The notes under the pieces were generated by a model. It ran no database searches. It had not been told where the DNA came from and saw only the letters and a list, made by a program, of their open reading frames with translations. Of a DNA stretch of 64,000 nt, positions 7,429 through 16,718 are shown one piece after another. The stretch comes from Verrucomicrobiota bacterium (GTDB taxonomy: Bacteria > Verrucomicrobiota > Kiritimatiellia > RFP12 > UBA1067). The position numbers and the translations under genes are program-made. Positions within the stretch are counted from its first letter, which is position 1. Each line of letters starts with the position of its first letter. The stretch is from positions 1 through 64,000 of the forward strand of contig JAHFSX010000036.1 of NCBI GenBank assembly GCA_023269675.1, written 5' to 3'.

Positions 7429-9318
7429 ATGGTTACGACTCCTGTCAAGAAAGCGATTCTATGTGCGCTGCTTTTCGCCGGTGCGGCGTGGACGGCTGTT
7501 GCCGCTGACTTTTATCAAACCCGCGGCGGCATCCCCAACAGCCAGTACTATTTCAAGAACGACAAGGTCGGCAACCAGTACCTGTTCTTCATCGGCGACA
7601 CCGTGCTGGCCGGGACCGGCCTGAAAGACCCGAACCTGCGCTACTCCGCCCAGATGGTCAAGGGCTTCAAGAAGCACTTCCCCGCGGCGGGCATGAACGA
7701 GACCCGCCACATGCAGCCGGGCGGCAGCTGGTTCGGACAGTTCCGCGTCAGCCGGGGCCAGCCGGTCTTCGGCGAGGTGATCTGCAGCGGGCATCTGGCG
7801 ATCCTCGATTTCGCCGCCGGCGACCGGACCGCCGACCTCGGCCAGGTCAAAACGTCGCTGGAAGGGGTGATCCGCCAGGTCACCCTCTACCGCGCCACGC
7901 ACAGCCGCATCCTCGTCTACACGCTGACGCCCGAGATGCTGCAGGCCTACAAGGCAGGCCAGACCCCCGAGTACATCCAGGTCAGCGAACAGATCGCCGA
8001 GCACTACGGCGTCCCCAGCCTGAATCTGGCCAAATACGCGGCGGAGAAGATCATCGCCGGGGAGATCTCCTTCGAGGCGTTCTCCGCCGACGGCATCAAC
8101 CCGACCGACGCGGGCGCCAAGATCTACGCCGACGCGGTCGCGGCCTTCACCGACGCGCTGATGACCGCCTATCCCGTTCCGGAAAAGCCCAAGTCGTACG
8201 TCTTGCCCGCGCCCCTGTTCCCTGAAACGGATGACAATGGGCGGATTATCGGTTACGAGGATCAGCAGGTCAAACGGACCGGCGACTGGAAGCCGGGGCA
8301 GGCGAGCCCGATCGGCCCGTTCCGCCATCTGCTCGTCTCCGCGCATCCCGGCGCCGCGCTGACGCTGAAATTCAAAGGCTCGGAGATCGGCATCGTCGAC
8401 GTCGTGGACAAGGACAGCGCGGAATACGACTACGCCGTCGACGGCGCGGCGTTCAAGAAACTCCCCGCACCGAAGGACGCCGCCGGCCCGGCCATGCGCC
8501 CGGTCGCGCTGGCCAAGGGGCTGGACCGCACGGCCGAGCACGAGCTCGTCCTGAAGGTCGCCTCGCCCGGGACCGCGCGCATGGGCGGCTTCCTGCTCAA
8601 CGGCACCGTCGCCGACGCCTTCGCCGACATGAGCCCCCTGCAGCGGATCGACGCGATCTACGCCGCGATGGACCCGATCGTCTACCGTCCCCCGGCGGGC
8701 CGCTTCGCCAACATCCCCAAAACGATGGCTAAACTGCGTGACGGCGGCGAGCTGCGCATGGTGCTTTTGGGCGACAGCATCATGGGCAACACGACCTCCT
8801 CGTCGTTCGAGCTGCTGATGATGCGGGACTATCCGAAATCCAAGATCGTCAAGATCGCCTCGCTGCGGAGCTCGACCGGCTGCAAGTACTACAAGGACGA
8901 GAACCGCGTGCAGGACTACGTGCTGAAACACAACCCGGACCTGCTGGTCATCGGCGGCATCTCCAACGGCGGCGACGCCGAGGCCGTCCGGTCGGTGATC
9001 AAGCAGGTGCGCGCCCAGAAGCCGGACACCGAGGTCCTGCTGCTGACCCCCGTCTTCGGCGCGATGCGCGACGAGCACATCCGGACGTTCACGCGCGAGA
9101 TCGACACGACGACCAGCAATTTCCGGTTCAACATGCAGAAGGTCGCGGCCGAGGAGAAGTGCGCCTTCTTCGACATGACGAGCCCTTGGTGGACGTATAT
9201 CCAGGAGAGCGGCAAAACGCCCGGCTGGTTCATGGGCGACGCCGTTCACGGCAACAGCCGCGGCTGCCAGATCATCGGCCGCCTGCTGGAGATGTGGTTC
9301 GCTCCGGAAGGCAACTAG
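7429..9318 (+). CDS. Secreted tandem SGNH/GDSL-type hydrolase
   Basis: 629 residues with a signal peptide (cleavage after AAWTAVAA, about residue 26). Two SGNH-like domains appear. The C-terminal one has the block I motif LLGDSIMGN with Ser450 and block V D604-A-V-H607, the expected catalytic Ser and Asp-His pair. The N-terminal one has FFIGDTVLAG with Thr58 instead of Ser and D221-G-I-N224 with Asn instead of His, so it looks catalytically dead. A beta-rich linker (about residues 270-400) joins them. The family includes carbohydrate esterases, and deacetylation of a glycan would fit the neighbourhood. The ATG at 7429 follows AAGGGGGAAG. An additional upstream start is not supported. Confidence 0.78.
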   Translation: MVTTPVKKAILCALLFAGAAWTAVAADFYQTRGGIPNSQYYFKNDKVGNQYLFFIGDTVLAGTGLKDPNLRYSAQMVKGFKKHFPAAGMNETRHMQPGGSWFGQFRVSRGQPVFGEVICSGHLAILDFAAGDRTADLGQVKTSLEGVIRQVTLYRATHSRILVYTLTPEMLQAYKAGQTPEYIQVSEQIAEHYGVPSLNLAKYAAEKIIAGEISFEAFSADGINPTDAGAKIYADAVAAFTDALMTAYPVPEKPKSYVLPAPLFPETDDNGRIIGYEDQQVKRTGDWKPGQASPIGPFRHLLVSAHPGAALTLKFKGSEIGIVDVVDKDSAEYDYAVDGAAFKKLPAPKDAAGPAMRPVALAKGLDRTAEHELVLKVASPGTARMGGFLLNGTVADAFADMSPLQRIDAIYAAMDPIVYRPPAGRFANIPKTMAKLRDGGELRMVLLGDSIMGNTTSSSFELLMMRDYPKSKIVKIASLRSSTGCKYYKDENRVQDYVLKHNPDLLVIGGISNGGDAEAVRSVIKQVRAQKPDTEVLLLTPVFGAMRDEHIRTFTREIDTTTSNFRFNMQKVAAEEKCAFFDMTSPWWTYIQESGKTPGWFMGDAVHGNSRGCQIIGRLLEMWFAPEGN

Positions 9319-9826
9319 CGTAGTGTCCCTTAAATGGCAATACACGGTCTGGGGTTTATAGTACCGCCTTCAGGCGGAAACCGGTGCCGGGATGCCTTGG
9401 GATTCCGCCGAAAGGCGGTCCTGCGAACGTGGCCAAACCACAAAGCAAAAAACTGTCTGGTTATTTGCGGGGCACTGCACTAGCGGAAGGCTGTCAGAAG
9501 GACGGGTTGTGCCAAAGACAAGAACGATTTGGACGAACGTCATCTCGTAGCGACGGGGAGGGCGAGCACGCCGTGCCGCCGTTCCCGGCCGATCTGCGGC
9601 GGCGCAGGAGCGCACGCCCTACCGAGTAAAGTCCAAATAAGTTCATCCGATGGCATGCGTCGACAACCGCTTGGGAGAGCCTCCCCGCGGAAGGTGCCCT
9701 GCGCATCCTTACGCGGGGCGGTCCCGACTTGTGATCCCGTCCGATCAGAAACGGAATTCCTTTTTTTCGTCCGCGGTGCTATTCTTTCACACGTATCGTA
9801 AGAATCGACTGAGGGAGAACTGACAG
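9319..9826. other. 508-base intergenic region with hairpin repeats
   Basis: Open frames here are short, overlap on both strands and carry no ribosome-binding site, so I see no gene. The stretch holds the paired hairpins at 9363-9419 and a GC-rich inverted segment at about 9557-9623. The latter resembles the GAGGGCGAGCG repeats seen near 29280. The last 60 bases should contain the promoter and leader of the fucosidase gene (GGGAGAA about 8 bases before its ATG). Confidence 0.7.
9363..9419. repeat. REPIN-like pair of inverted hairpins
   Basis: Two 17-base units, 9363-9379 and 9403-9419, are each a hairpin (CCGCC-TTCA-GGCGG and CCGCC-GAAA-GGCGG) and are also inverted copies of one another, 23 bases apart. 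A pair of small hairpins in inverted orientation is the layout of REP doublets (REPINs). No RAYT transposase was seen in the window. Confidence 0.5.
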
Positions 9827-12490
9827 ATGAACGCTTGGATCTCTGCTTTCAGCGCGGCCTTGGCGTTTGCGGGACTGTTGTCGGGTGCGGCCGAGTCCCC
9901 GCTGGTGTTGCGCTACCATGCTCCGGCGTCCGACAAGACGTGGGCGAGCCACGCGCTGCCGCTCGGCAACGGGCGGCTCGGCTGCATGCTCTTCGGCGAC
10001 CCGTTCAGCGAGCACCTCCAGTTCAACGTGGACTCGCTCTGGACCGGCGACGAAAACCCGTCGGGCGCCTATGAGTCCATGGGTGAGTACCAGAACTTCG
10101 GCGACCTGCGGATCAACCTGGACGCCCCCGCCAATGAGGCGCGAACGGAAGTCATCGCCGCCAGCGACCACACGCCTTACGTTCCGGCAGAAGGACTCAC
10201 CTCTTCGGTGGATGGCAGCACGGCGTCCAAGTGGTGCGTGGAGCCCCGTGGCACGCCCGTGGTCTGGGAGGCCCGCCTGCCGCAGCCCGCAGCCGTCGGC
10301 GCCTACACGCTGACCTCAACCCCCGAAAACCGGCCTGACCGTGACCCCAAGACCTGGGAGCTGTCCGGCTCGGACGACGGCGCGGCCTGGACCGTCCTTG
10401 ACCGCCGCGATGGCCAGCCCGCCTTTGAAAAACGCGGCGACTCGAAGACCTTCACGGTCGCTTCCCCGCGCTCCTTCCGCCGTTACCGCCTGACGTTCCT
10501 CGCCAATCAGGGCGGCTCGCATTTTCAACTGGCGGAGATCGGGCTGGCCGGCGTCCCCCTCGACATGGCCGCGCCGCCGCCCGCGAATTACCGCCGCGCG
10601 CTGGACCTCGCCACCGGCGTGCACACGGTCACCTTCACCGCGGGCGGCGTCGCCTACACGCGCGAAACCTTCGCCAGCCAGCCGGACCAGGCCATCGTCA
10701 TGCGGCTCACCGCCGACAAGCCCGGCGCCTTCACCGGCACCGTGAAACTCCTCGGCACGCACCGGGAGGTCCCCCGGTCCGAGAAAAACGACCTGAGCTT
10801 CGAGGGCCGCCTCCCGAACGGCCTCGAGTACGCGGCGCGCGTGCGCGTCGCGGCCGAAGGCGGCGCCGTCACCGCCGCGGAAGGCGCCTGCCGCTTCGAG
10901 CGCTGCAACGCCCTGACGCTGACCCTCGCGGCGGCCACCGGCTATGTCATGGACGGCCGCCGCAGCTGGAAGGGCGCACCGCCCGCACCGCTTGTCAGCG
11001 GGCAGGTCGCGCAGGCCGGCGCCAAGCCCTACGCCCAGCTGCGCAGCGCGCACCTCGCAGACATCGCCGCGCTCATGAGCCGTGTCGCGCTCGATCTCGG
11101 CGCGACGGCCGCAGCCCAGCGCGACCTCCCCACCGACGAGCGGCTCGCGGCCTATGCCCAAGGCACCCCTGACCCCGAACTCGAGGCGCTCCTCTTCCAG
11201 TATGGCCGCTATCTGCTCCAGGGCTGTTCGCGCCCCGGCACCCTGCCCGCCAACCTGCAGGGGCTCTGGAACGACAGCAACAACCCGCCTTGGCACAGCG
11301 ACTACCACTCCAACATCAACATCCAGATGAACTACTGGCCCGCCGAACCGGCCAACCTCGCCGAGTGCCACACGGCCTTCATTGACCTCATTCAAAGCCA
11401 GCTCGAGCCGTGGCGCAAGGCCACCCGGGCGGAGAAAGAGTTCCAAACCGCAACCGGTCCCGGCCGCGGCTGGGCCGTGCGCACCTCGCACAACATCTTC
11501 GGCGGTCTCGGCTGGAAGTGGGACAAGACCGCCAACGCCTGGTACTGTCAGCACCTCTGGGAACACTACGCCTTCGGCGGCGACAAGGCGTACCTGCAAA
11601 AGACCGCCTACCCGATCATGAAGGAAGTCTGCGGCTTCTGGCAGGACCAGCTCAAGGCGCTGCCCGACGGACGTCTCGTCGTGCCCCGCGGCTGGTCGCC
11701 CGAGCACGGTCCGGACGAGGACGGCGTGAGCTACAGCCAGGAGATCGTCTGGGACCTCTTCGACAACACCGTCGCCGCGGCGGACGCTCTGTCTACGGAC
11801 ACGGCTTATCGCGACACCCTCGCCGCCCTGCGCGACCGGCTGGCCACTCCGAAGATCGGCAAGTGGGGCCAGCTCCAGGAGTGGATGACCGACCGCGACG
11901 ATCCCAAGGACCAGCACCGCCACACCTCGCATCTCTTCGCGGTCTATCCCGGCCACCAGATCAGCCTCTCCGCAACGCCGGAACTGGCCAAGGCCGCCGC
12001 CGTGTCGCTCGCCGCGCGCGGCGAGGCAGGCGACAGCCGCCGCAGCTGGACCTGGCCTTGGCGCTGCGCGCTCTGGGCGCGGCTGGGCGAACCCGAGAAG
12101 GCCCATCACATGGTGCGCAGCCTGCTCACCTACAACACCCTGCCCAACCTCTTCACCGTCCACCCGCCCTTCCAGATGGACGGCAACTTCGGCATCACCG
12201 CCGCCCTCTGCGAAATGCTGGTGCAGTCGCACGCCGGCGAGATCGCGCTGCTGCCCGCCCTGCCGCAGGCGTGGCCGGCCGGCTCCGTAAAAGGGTTGCG
12301 CGCCCGCGGCGGCTTCGAAGTGGCGCTCGCGTGGCAGGCGGGCAAGCTGACCCGCGCCGAGATCCGCTCAACCCTCGGCGGCCCCTGCGTGGTGCGCTTC
12401 GGCGCAAAGACCGCCACCCTCGCCACGCAACCCGGCCACGCTTACGCCTTCGACGGAATGCTGCAATCAATCTCTGCGAGGCCGTTATGA
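9827..12490 (+). CDS. Secreted GH95 alpha-L-fucosidase/galactosidase with inserted discoidin-like domain
   Basis: 887 residues, signal peptide MNAWISAFSAALAFAGLLSG. GH95 enzymes remove terminal alpha-L-fucose (or galactose) by inversion. Catalytic motifs are present: NINIQMNYWPAE with Asn496 and Asn498, SPEHGP with the acid Glu626, and FQMDGNFG with Asp785 that activates water through Asn. These correspond to N421, N423, E566 and D766 of the Bifidobacterium enzyme AfcA. An F5/8-type C (CBM32-like) segment of about 130 residues (about 108-240, WKVL-type beta pattern ending FRRYRLTFLANQGGSHFQLAEIGL) interrupts the N-terminal beta-sandwich domain. That domain starts NGRLGCMLFGDP and resumes at YRRALDLATGVH. 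The stop overlaps the next start (ATGA). Confidence 0.92.
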   Translation: MNAWISAFSAALAFAGLLSGAAESPLVLRYHAPASDKTWASHALPLGNGRLGCMLFGDPFSEHLQFNVDSLWTGDENPSGAYESMGEYQNFGDLRINLDAPANEARTEVIAASDHTPYVPAEGLTSSVDGSTASKWCVEPRGTPVVWEARLPQPAAVGAYTLTSTPENRPDRDPKTWELSGSDDGAAWTVLDRRDGQPAFEKRGDSKTFTVASPRSFRRYRLTFLANQGGSHFQLAEIGLAGVPLDMAAPPPANYRRALDLATGVHTVTFTAGGVAYTRETFASQPDQAIVMRLTADKPGAFTGTVKLLGTHREVPRSEKNDLSFEGRLPNGLEYAARVRVAAEGGAVTAAEGACRFERCNALTLTLAAATGYVMDGRRSWKGAPPAPLVSGQVAQAGAKPYAQLRSAHLADIAALMSRVALDLGATAAAQRDLPTDERLAAYAQGTPDPELEALLFQYGRYLLQGCSRPGTLPANLQGLWNDSNNPPWHSDYHSNINIQMNYWPAEPANLAECHTAFIDLIQSQLEPWRKATRAEKEFQTATGPGRGWAVRTSHNIFGGLGWKWDKTANAWYCQHLWEHYAFGGDKAYLQKTAYPIMKEVCGFWQDQLKALPDGRLVVPRGWSPEHGPDEDGVSYSQEIVWDLFDNTVAAADALSTDTAYRDTLAALRDRLATPKIGKWGQLQEWMTDRDDPKDQHRHTSHLFAVYPGHQISLSATPELAKAAAVSLAARGEAGDSRRSWTWPWRCALWARLGEPEKAHHMVRSLLTYNTLPNLFTVHPPFQMDGNFGITAALCEMLVQSHAGEIALLPALPQAWPAGSVKGLRARGGFEVALAWQAGKLTRAEIRSTLGGPCVVRFGAKTATLATQPGHAYAFDGMLQSISARPL

Positions 12491-14490
12491 GTCTGACGCT
12501 TTTTGGGGAACCGCCTTTGGCGACCGACGGCGGCGGTAAACTGAAGAACCGCATCGGCACGCTCTTTGTCGACGCGAACGTGCTGGTGACGTTGCCCCGC
12601 ATGACCCATGCGATGCAGCGCCTCTTTTACACGACCCATCTGGACGAGGAGCGGGCAAGTCAAGGGCTGCCGCCGCTATCGCTGGATGAGAAGGACGCCG
12701 TTTGGGAGAACGCAGTCGATCTCATCATGGACGGGTGCGATATTCTGATCCGGCCCGACCCCGACCGGATGGCGCTGGCTTTTCAGGGCGATGAACGGCT
12801 GCTGGAGGTGGCCTCCAAGCGCCACATCCGTTTTCTGAACGCGCAGAACGCCAAGGTCCAGCAAGCCATCCGCGAGCGCGGCGAGTACTGGCGCATCAGC
12901 AGCGAGCCGCAGGAGACCCCTGCCATCCTCGCGACGATCGAGCGGTCCAAGATCGCCATCGGGGGCTTGCCCATCTACTTTTACAACTCCACCACCGGCT
13001 CGCGCTTCCTGACGGTTCAGGCGTTGGACGCGCTGGGCGCGCTGACGGAGCACGCGCTGCGCCAGCACCTGCAGGAAATCCGCGACTACTCGGCCCAGCG
13101 CAACCGGATCGGCCACCGCGAGGTGGCGTTCTTCGCGGCGGACGGCACCTTCGGCGACAAGGATTTCGCGGGGCGCGATTTCGAGCACGCCTCTCCGGAG
13201 CAGCTCCGCGCCTGGCACGCGGAGCTCGTCGAACACTTCAAGAAGGCCGTACCCAGCGCCTTTCACAAGGACCAGCCCCACGCGCAGCTCTGGCGCAACC
13301 GCATGTTCGCCTGCCTGAAGGACGACCATAACGACACCGTGACCGACTCCATGGTGAGCGGCCTGTCGCCCGAGTTCTTCCACAAGATCCGCTGGCTTCC
13401 GGGCGGACGCATCGAACACGGCGAACTGCTGTTCGACTCCGCTTTCGGCGACGGCAGCAGCCCGGCGCAGGACGCCGAGCTCGCCGAGCTCTGCGATCAG
13501 CGCGTCAGGGGGTTCATCTGCAACTACCTCCGCGAATTCGGCGCGCTCCAGCACGTCAACATCGGCGGCCTCTTGCCGGGGCTGAGGCGCCTGGCCCCGG
13601 TCGGCGGACACCGCGCCTATCTGGCGGAGGTCAAACACCGCGGCGCGGAGAAGCCGGTGCTGCGCATCATCCGGATCCAGCGGTGGGGCATCCGCCAGCA
13701 TCTGGACATGGGCAAGGACCTGCTGTGGGCGATCACGGAGGCCCAGGATTACACCGAGTACACGCTCGACCGCCGGCTGGGATGCTGGGAGCTGGGCATG
13801 ACGCTGCCGGGCCGGATCGACACCCGTTTCGTGACCGAAACCTATTCGGGCGCGAACGCGAAGTACCACGGCACGCGCATCTGGACGACCTACTACGAGC
13901 GGGACTTCATCAACGGCCTCGCCACCGACAAGATCCCCGAGGCCCGCCTCCGGGACGACGCGTTCGCCCTGAGTCTCGCGCGGTTGCTCGGTCAGGCGGC
14001 CGCGCCCAACCTGGTCGTGGGCCGCGTCACGACGGAGGGTCAGGTGACCTTCGACCATGGCGACGAAATGATCCTGATGGACGAGATCGGCCGGCCGCAG
14101 CGGATCGTGGTGGCCGACCACGCCGGAACCTTCAACGATTACGAAAAGCCGCTGGAGACCTTCGCCGCCGCTTACGCCCGGCCCGCCACGTCACGCGTCA
14201 GGCTGGTCACGAACCCCGCCGCCTTCATCGACGCTTACGTCAACGCCTGCGCCGAGCGCCTGCGCGGCATGCAGATGGAGTACCGCCAGAACCGCCGCGC
14301 GTTCGACACCCTTTTCAAGCACAGCAAACAGGGTGACAAGACCTTTGCCGCGCGCTGGGCCAGGGCCTTGACGAGGCTCGAAAACACCGATGTCACCGCG
14401 CTGGCCCTGCGCATCCGCGAATGCATCGCCTCCGAGTCCAAAACCAGCCTCGCGCACGCCCTTAACCGCACACGGACAGAACGGCTATAA
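12487..14490 (+). CDS. Uncharacterised 667-residue cytoplasmic protein
   Basis: I recognise no family. The ATG at 12487 overlaps the GH95 stop by four bases. A much longer open frame upstream is only the shadow of the GH95 gene. No signal peptide or membrane segment is seen. The N-terminal third is mixed helical. The C-terminal half has a pattern loosely like a kinase fold: HRAYLAEVKHRGAEKPVLRI (a Lys-bearing strand), RIWTTYYERDFINGLA (hinge-like), then VTFDHGDEMILMDEIGRPQR and IVVADHAGTF, reminiscent of an Asp/Asn metal site and a DxG motif. That resemblance is only inference. It is followed 5 bases later by a CCA/poly(A) polymerase gene, so a housekeeping or RNA-linked role is as likely as a link to fucose use. 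Confidence 0.8.
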   Translation: MSLTLFGEPPLATDGGGKLKNRIGTLFVDANVLVTLPRMTHAMQRLFYTTHLDEERASQGLPPLSLDEKDAVWENAVDLIMDGCDILIRPDPDRMALAFQGDERLLEVASKRHIRFLNAQNAKVQQAIRERGEYWRISSEPQETPAILATIERSKIAIGGLPIYFYNSTTGSRFLTVQALDALGALTEHALRQHLQEIRDYSAQRNRIGHREVAFFAADGTFGDKDFAGRDFEHASPEQLRAWHAELVEHFKKAVPSAFHKDQPHAQLWRNRMFACLKDDHNDTVTDSMVSGLSPEFFHKIRWLPGGRIEHGELLFDSAFGDGSSPAQDAELAELCDQRVRGFICNYLREFGALQHVNIGGLLPGLRRLAPVGGHRAYLAEVKHRGAEKPVLRIIRIQRWGIRQHLDMGKDLLWAITEAQDYTEYTLDRRLGCWELGMTLPGRIDTRFVTETYSGANAKYHGTRIWTTYYERDFINGLATDKIPEARLRDDAFALSLARLLGQAAAPNLVVGRVTTEGQVTFDHGDEMILMDEIGRPQRIVVADHAGTFNDYEKPLETFAAAYARPATSRVRLVTNPAAFIDAYVNACAERLRGMQMEYRQNRRAFDTLFKHSKQGDKTFAARWARALTRLENTDVTALALRIRECIASESKTSLAHALNRTRTERL

Positions 14491-14495
14491 CCCTT

Positions 14496-15863
14496 ATGGC
14501 GACCCACCAGATACGGTTTCACGCCTCGGAGGAGGCGATGGTGACCGCCGCGCGCGCCGTGGCCCAGGCGCTGGAGCGGGCGGGCTTCCAGGCTTTGTTT
14601 GCGGGCGGGTCCGTGCGCGACGCGCTGCTGGAGCGGCCGGTCAAGGATATCGACATCGCCACCTCGGCGACGCCGGACCAGGTGGAGGCGCTCTTCCAAG
14701 GCCAGACCGTGGCGGTGGGCAAGGCGTTCGGCGTGGTGCTGGTGCTGCGCGGAGGTTTCCAGTTCGACGTGGCGACGTTCCGCACTGACGGCGCGTACGC
14801 CGACGGCCGCCATCCCGAGAGCGTGACCTTCGCCACGGCGGAAGGCGACGCGCAGCGCCGCGACTTCACGGTGAACGGCCTCTTCTGCAACCCTGAGAGC
14901 GGCGCCGTGGTGGACTACGTGGGCGGCGTGGCCGATCTCGCCGCGCGCGTGATCCGGGCCATCGGCGAACCCGAGGCGCGTTTCCGCGAGGATCACCTGC
15001 GCATGCTGCGGGCGGTGCGCTTCGCCTCCGTCTTGGGTTTCCAGATCGAGCCAGCGACCTATGCGGCCGTGCAGTCGCATGCGGACTGGATCAGGACGGT
15101 CAGCGCGGAGCGGATCGCGATGGAGTTCATCCGGCTGGTGTGCGAGTCGCCCCAGCCGTCGGTCGGGCTGAACCTGCTGCGCGAGACCGGCCTTCTGGCG
15201 CACTTTCTGCCCGAGCTGCTGACGCTGCACGGGACCGCGCAGCCGCCGCAGTTCCATCCCGAGGGCGACGTCTGGACGCACACCTGTCTGATGCTGGACG
15301 AGATGGCGGCGCCGCGCGAGCCGGTGCTGGCGCTGGCGGTGCTGCTGCACGACATCGGCAAGCCGGCGACCTTCTGCGAACTGGCCGACAATGACACGGG
15401 CGAAACGCGCATCCGGTTCCCCTGCCATGCGGCGGTCGGCGCCGAGCTGGCTGAGTCGGTCCTGCTGCGCCTGCGCCAGCCCTCGGCGCGGATCGCGGAG
15501 GTGAAGGCGCTGGTGCTGGGGCACATGCACTTTGTGGAAGCCCTGAAGATGCGGCACGCGAAAGTGCGCCGGTTTCTGGGGATGTCGAACTTCCCGCGCA
15601 TGCTGGAGCTGATGCGTCTGGATATCCGCCACAGCAACAACGACTTCACGACGTGGCGGTTTCTGAAAGAGGCGTTCGAGGCCTTCAAGTCCGAGCCGGT
15701 CTTGCCCGAACCGCTGGCGCACGGGCGCGATCTGATCGCCTGGGGCGTGGCTCCGGGGCCCGAAATGGGCCGGCTCTTGAACGAGCTGTACGACGCGCAG
15801 CTGGAGGGCCGGGTGACATCGCTTGAAGAGGCCGAAGCGTATCTGCGCTCGCGCCCGGGCTGA
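14496..15863 (+). CDS. CCA-adding enzyme / poly(A) polymerase family nucleotidyltransferase with HD domain
   Basis: 455 residues. Class II tRNA nucleotidyltransferase fold: GGSVRDALL (G37-G38) and the metal-binding D51-I-D53 in VKDIDIAT, then RRDFTVNGL and the RFREDHLRMLRAVRFA helix characteristic of the CCA/PcnB family. A C-terminal HD domain shows LLHDIGKP (H285-D286) and a later GHMH. Likely role: adding or repairing the tRNA 3-prime CCA end, or polyadenylating RNA; these two cannot be separated by eye. It starts 5 bases after the unknown gene upstream and is probably co-transcribed with it. Confidence 0.9.
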   Translation: MATHQIRFHASEEAMVTAARAVAQALERAGFQALFAGGSVRDALLERPVKDIDIATSATPDQVEALFQGQTVAVGKAFGVVLVLRGGFQFDVATFRTDGAYADGRHPESVTFATAEGDAQRRDFTVNGLFCNPESGAVVDYVGGVADLAARVIRAIGEPEARFREDHLRMLRAVRFASVLGFQIEPATYAAVQSHADWIRTVSAERIAMEFIRLVCESPQPSVGLNLLRETGLLAHFLPELLTLHGTAQPPQFHPEGDVWTHTCLMLDEMAAPREPVLALAVLLHDIGKPATFCELADNDTGETRIRFPCHAAVGAELAESVLLRLRQPSARIAEVKALVLGHMHFVEALKMRHAKVRRFLGMSNFPRMLELMRLDIRHSNNDFTTWRFLKEAFEAFKSEPVLPEPLAHGRDLIAWGVAPGPEMGRLLNELYDAQLEGRVTSLEEAEAYLRSRPG

Positions 15864-15947
15864 CCTGCGCCTTGCGGGCGGGCTTGAATTTTGCTATAAA
15901 ATGACGATACGCGCTCATTCGAACGGACAGGGCGCACTGAGGTTGAT

Positions 15948-16718
15948 TTGAAGATTACACATCGCGGCATCATCATTTTTTGCAGTCTGGCGCTGGCTTC
16001 GGCCTTCGCGGCGTCCGACAGCCGTCCAACCAACGAACAGGCGGTCGTCGAGGAGAACCTCACGGCCGGCCAGGTCCTGGCGGCGTGCACGAAGCTCATT
16101 CCGACCGAACCGCTGCTGCTCAAGGGCACGCTCACCGTGCGCAAACTGCGCGGCATCGTCTTGGCGGAGCAGCCGTTCAAGCTGATGCTGGACTGGGGCG
16201 CGAAGCCCCCCTCGGCCGAATGCCTGCTGCTGGACCCGCAGGGCACCTCGCTGGTGGAGCGCGCCGTCATGACGCGCCCGGCGGGCCGTCCGGCGCAGAT
16301 CAAGCTGTACAGCGGTCCCGAGCAGAAGCCCGAGGAAGCGCCCTCCTCCGCCTCGCGCATCCGCGGCACGGACATGACCTGGATGGATCTGACGCTCGAC
16401 TTCCTTTGGTGGAAAGATGTGCGCTTCGACGACATCCCGCGCGGCGACAGCCACAACGGGCGCGACTGCGACATTCTGGTGGCCGTCCCGCCCGGCCCGA
16501 TCCCCGGCTGTTCGGCGGTGCGCGTGTGGGTGGACCGGCAGTTGCGGTGCGTGATGCAGGCGGAGCAGCTTGACCCGCAGGGCAACCCGGTACGCAAGAT
16601 GTGGGTGCAGCGGGTCAAGAAGATGGATGACCGCTGGATGATCCGCGACATGGAGATCGAGACCCTGAACAGCGGGCACCGGACCCAATTGTTTGTGGAC
16701 GACATCGCCGCGCCATGA
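15948..16718 (+). CDS. Periplasmic LolA-like outer-membrane lipoprotein-sorting family protein
   Basis: 256 residues starting at a TTG (KITHRGIIIFCSLALASAFAA signal peptide), with GAGG about 5 bases upstream. The RIRGTDMTWMDLTLDFLWWK segment and the closing RKMWVQRVKKMDDRWMIRDM are typical of LolA-like proteins annotated as outer-membrane lipoprotein-sorting. They have an unclosed beta-barrel that carries a hydrophobic ligand across the periplasm. It overlaps the next gene by ATGA (16715-16718), so it is coupled to the two CNNM proteins. The start codon choice rests on the signal peptide; no in-frame ATG gives one. Confidence 0.75.
   Translation: MKITHRGIIIFCSLALASAFAASDSRPTNEQAVVEENLTAGQVLAACTKLIPTEPLLLKGTLTVRKLRGIVLAEQPFKLMLDWGAKPPSAECLLLDPQGTSLVERAVMTRPAGRPAQIKLYSGPEQKPEEAPSSASRIRGTDMTWMDLTLDFLWWKDVRFDDIPRGDSHNGRDCDILVAVPPGPIPGCSAVRVWVDRQLRCVMQAEQLDPQGNPVRKMWVQRVKKMDDRWMIRDMEIETLNSGHRTQLFVDDIAAP

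Noticed and set aside
9384..9706. Short overlapping frames in the intergenic gap
   Set aside because: They lie on both strands over hairpin repeats, with no start signal and no protein-like composition.
11410..12486. Very long open frame running upstream of the 12487 gene, and many similar long frames opposite real genes
   Set aside because: High GC at third positions keeps shadow frames open. The upstream part lies inside the GH95 gene, has no ribosome-binding site, and its product is Arg/Pro/Ala-rich noise.
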